A stretch of DNA of 7,454 nucleotides from Faecalibacterium sp. CAG:74. GTDB lineage: Bacteria > Bacillota > Clostridia > Christensenellales > Aristaeellaceae. Location of the stretch: positions 1 to 7,454 of the forward strand of contig FR899801.1 of the NCBI GenBank assembly GCA_000437595.1, read 5' to 3'. How positions within the stretch are numbered: position 1 is the first letter of the stretch; each line of letters starts with the position of its first letter. Both the position numbers and the translations under genes were made by a program. Shown here piece by piece: positions 5,436 to 7,454 of this stretch. The notes under the pieces were generated by a model. The model was not told the origin of the DNA, searched no databases, and saw only the letters and a list, made by a program, of their open reading frames with translations.

Positions 5436-7454
5436 ATGGAACCGAGAAAGCTGACCAAAGAGGATATAGATAAGGTACGCGATATCGAAGGCTTCCCCAT
5501 CGGCACGGATGAGGACATTATTGCTTTGTCCGATGCCCCATACTACACCGCCTGCCCGAACCCGTTCATCGAGGAATTCATCAAGGAAAATGGTACTCCC
5601 TATGACGAGGCGACAGATGACTATCATCGCGATCCGTTTGCAGCGGATGTGAGCGAAGGAAAAAATGATCCTCTCTATGCTGTGCATACGTATCACACTA
5701 AAGTTCCGTATAAAGCTATTATCAACTACATTCTACATTATTCAGATCCAGGAGATATAGTATTTGATGGGTTTGCCGGAACAGGAATGACTGGTGTGGC
5801 AGCTAAGGCATGTGGACATTTATCTTTGGCTGATCAGCAATTATTTTCCAAGCAACAAAAGGATGCTAAGTTCGGTACCCGCAAAGCAATATTGGTTGAT
5901 CTTGCACCAGTAGCTACGCACATTGGTAATAGATACAATGCTGGCATCAATCAAGAATTATTAGTGACTGAAGGCGAGATGCTAGCATCACAGTTACTCA
6001 GAGAGTGTGGTTGGATGTATAGAACTAGGCACAATAATCAGTTGACACTTGATATAGGGGAACAGTACGCCTCTATAGATTATACAGTTTGGTCAGACGT
6101 TATGATCTGTCCGCATTGTGGAAGGGAATTTGTTTTCTGGGATGTTGCGGTTTTTAGAGATAAGAAAAAAATGCTTGATAAATTTCATTGCCCGGGATGT
6201 CAAGCTGAATTAAGCAAAAAGAACTGTATTCTTGCGGAAGAACTAATTTCTGATGGTACGAAGAACAGAACCATTAGGATTACAAAGCAGGTGCCTGTAC
6301 TCATCAGATACTCAACCGCCGATGGGAAACACTGGGAGAAAGCACCTGATTCAGACGATATTAAGGCGATAGATAAAATCAAGTTACTTGACATACCTTA
6401 TTGGTCTCCTACTAACGAAGTTAAAAAAGGAGATAAAACTCAGGAGGCTCTCAACAAAGGAATAACGACTGTGGATCTCTTCTTCCAGAAGCGAAATCTT
6501 TATGCCTTGGCTCTGATTTGGTCAAAAGCTAGTAACCAAATGAAGTTTATTATCACAGCCTTTATCTTACGTTCAACAAAAATGAACAAGGTGCATATGC
6601 ATAACTTCCTGTTCGGTGGTGGAGGATGGAATGCTGGTTATCTGACGGGTGTTATTTACTTTCCTTCACTCTCCGTTGAAACTTCCGTTATCGAATTACT
6701 TAAAGAACGAGTCAAGAATGTTTCAAAGGCTTTTACGGATATTCCTTTTGAGAGAACATCAGTAATTTCTACACAATCGGCCTCCGATCTGAGAAATATT
6801 CCAAGTAATAGCGTGGATTATACATTTATCGATCCACCATTTGGCGATAATCTTATGTATTCCGAATTAAACTTTGTTTGGGAATCATGGCTTAAAGTAT
6901 CTACCGATAATCGTTCAGAGGCGATTATAAATAGAACTCAAGGAAAGCAATTAATCTTCTACCAAGAAGCGATGACTAAGTGCTTCACCGAATTTTACAG
7001 GATATTAAAACCTAATCGATGGATGACAGTTGAGTTTCATAATTCTAAAAATGCAGTATGGAATTCAATTCAGGCATCATTAAATCATGCAGGATTTGTT
7101 ATTGCGGATGTGCGTACATTAAATAAGAATCAAGGAAGTTTTAATCAAGTGAAAGGAGCATCCCAGGCCATTAAGCAGGATTTGATTATTTCTGCCTATA
7201 AACCAAAAGATAGCTTCCATAAGGACTTTCTTGAGAACGCTGGTTCTGAAGAAACGGCGTGGTCTTTTGTCCGACAGCACTTGTCCAACATTCCTGTTGT
7301 TGTCATTAGCAATGACAAGATTGAAATCGTTTCTGAGCGCCAAGCCTATCTTCTCTTCGACCGCATGGTTGCGTACCACATCATGCAAGGCATTCCTGTA
7401 CCGCTGGATGCTACCGATTTCTACAAAGGACTGGATGAACGTTTCCTTAAGCGC
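5436..7454 (+). CDS. pglXI: BREX-3 zinc-ribbon DNA methyltransferase, PglXI/COG1743 class (3' end outside window)
   Basis: 673 open codons from the ATG at 5436 to the window edge with no stop; the C-terminus is missing. Predicted to transfer a methyl group from S-adenosylmethionine to an amino group on DNA, most likely adenine N6, marking self DNA in BREX. Seen in order: an N-terminal DPLYAVHTYHTKVP block (about 78-91), motif I as DGFAGTGMTG (111-120), VDLAP (about 152-156, motif II-like), a four-cysteine zinc ribbon (Cys225, Cys228, Cys252, Cys255), the IPYWSPT block (about 321-327), FGGGGWNAGYLTG (about 392-404), and catalytic motif IV DPPFGDN at 466-472. Motif I before IV with about 350 residues between them suggests an alpha-like order with the recognition region in the middle. 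In BREX-3 this gene normally follows brxC directly; here the DUF1016 gene intervenes. Base composition changes sharply inside the gene. The BREX-3 assignment depends partly on its neighbours. Confidence 0.85.
   Translation, partial: MEPRKLTKEDIDKVRDIEGFPIGTDEDIIALSDAPYYTACPNPFIEEFIKENGTPYDEATDDYHRDPFAADVSEGKNDPLYAVHTYHTKVPYKAIINYILHYSDPGDIVFDGFAGTGMTGVAAKACGHLSLADQQLFSKQQKDAKFGTRKAILVDLAPVATHIGNRYNAGINQELLVTEGEMLASQLLRECGWMYRTRHNNQLTLDIGEQYASIDYTVWSDVMICPHCGREFVFWDVAVFRDKKKMLDKFHCPGCQAELSKKNCILAEELISDGTKNRTIRITKQVPVLIRYSTADGKHWEKAPDSDDIKAIDKIKLLDIPYWSPTNEVKKGDKTQEALNKGITTVDLFFQKRNLYALALIWSKASNQMKFIITAFILRSTKMNKVHMHNFLFGGGGWNAGYLTGVIYFPSLSVETSVIELLKERVKNVSKAFTDIPFERTSVISTQSASDLRNIPSNSVDYTFIDPPFGDNLMYSELNFVWESWLKVSTDNRSEAIINRTQGKQLIFYQEAMTKCFTEFYRILKPNRWMTVEFHNSKNAVWNSIQASLNHAGFVIADVRTLNKNQGSFNQVKGASQAIKQDLIISAYKPKDSFHKDFLENAGSEETAWSFVRQHLSNIPVVVISNDKIEIVSERQAYLLFDRMVAYHIMQGIPVPLDATDFYKGLDERFLKR
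5690..7240 (+). other. AT-rich core of the methyltransferase gene with sharp composition change at both ends
   Basis: Hand counts per 60-base line give 48, 55, 48 and 45% GC for 5461-5700, then 32% for 5701-5760. Lines sampled in the interior (from 6781, 6901 and 7081) give 38, 35 and 33%. The lines from 7261, 7321 and 7381 return to 43, 50 and 48%. The reading frame stays open across both borders. The segment covers motif I, the zinc ribbon and motif IV, that is, the catalytic and presumed DNA-recognition core, while both ends match the richer composition of the ATPase gene. Borders are approximate (within a few tens of bases). Confidence 0.6.

Noticed and set aside
5409..5696. Antisense open frame (95 codons) over the methyltransferase start
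   Set aside because: It overlaps the conserved N-terminal block of the methyltransferase and shows no domain or start signal.

Overview
The window looks like the first part of a BREX type 3-like anti-phage operon on the + strand, from a low- to mid-GC Firmicute. A gut clostridium (Lachnospiraceae or Ruminococcaceae type) is the best guess. It rests on GAGG-type ribosome binding sites, mixed GC near 50% in the large genes, and the style of the regulator and nuclease proteins. No rRNA or other taxonomic marker is present, so the assignment is loose.

Layout, left to right. Bases 2-196 hold the C-terminal part of a small Cro/C1-type helix-turn-helix regulator with an in-frame stop in its N-terminal half, probably a remnant. 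Bases 228-650 encode a BrxF-like protein whose P-loop is degenerate. Bases 670-4347 encode a 1225-residue DUF6079 ATPase (BrxC/PglY class) with intact Walker A and B motifs. Bases 4379-5383 encode a DUF1016 (YhcG-type) PD-(D/E)XK nuclease, which is not a core BREX-3 gene. Bases 5436 to the window edge encode the first 673 residues of a zinc-ribbon adenine-type DNA methyltransferase (PglXI/COG1743 class). Gaps between genes are 19-52 bases, so this reads as one transcription unit. The remaining BREX-3 genes (helicase brxHII, pglZ, brxA) would be expected to the right, outside the window.

How the genes may work together: in BREX the methyltransferase marks self DNA, and the large ATPase together with the phosphatase-like PglZ and accessory factors blocks unmarked phage DNA. 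The DUF1016 protein would add a nuclease between the ATPase and the methyltransferase.

The most unusual structure is around that nuclease gene. It is bracketed by two exact 15-base copies of a ribosome-binding-site segment, as if a cassette had been slipped into a former brxC-pglX junction. A 27-base palindrome inside its coding sequence recurs immediately after its stop codon. The two copies differ at only two bases, and these two are base-pairing partners, so the stem is kept in both. Separately, the methyltransferase gene is compositionally mosaic: an AT-rich core (about 33-38% GC in hand-counted lines) sits between about 45-55% GC ends, suggesting replacement of the specificity and catalytic core by recombination.
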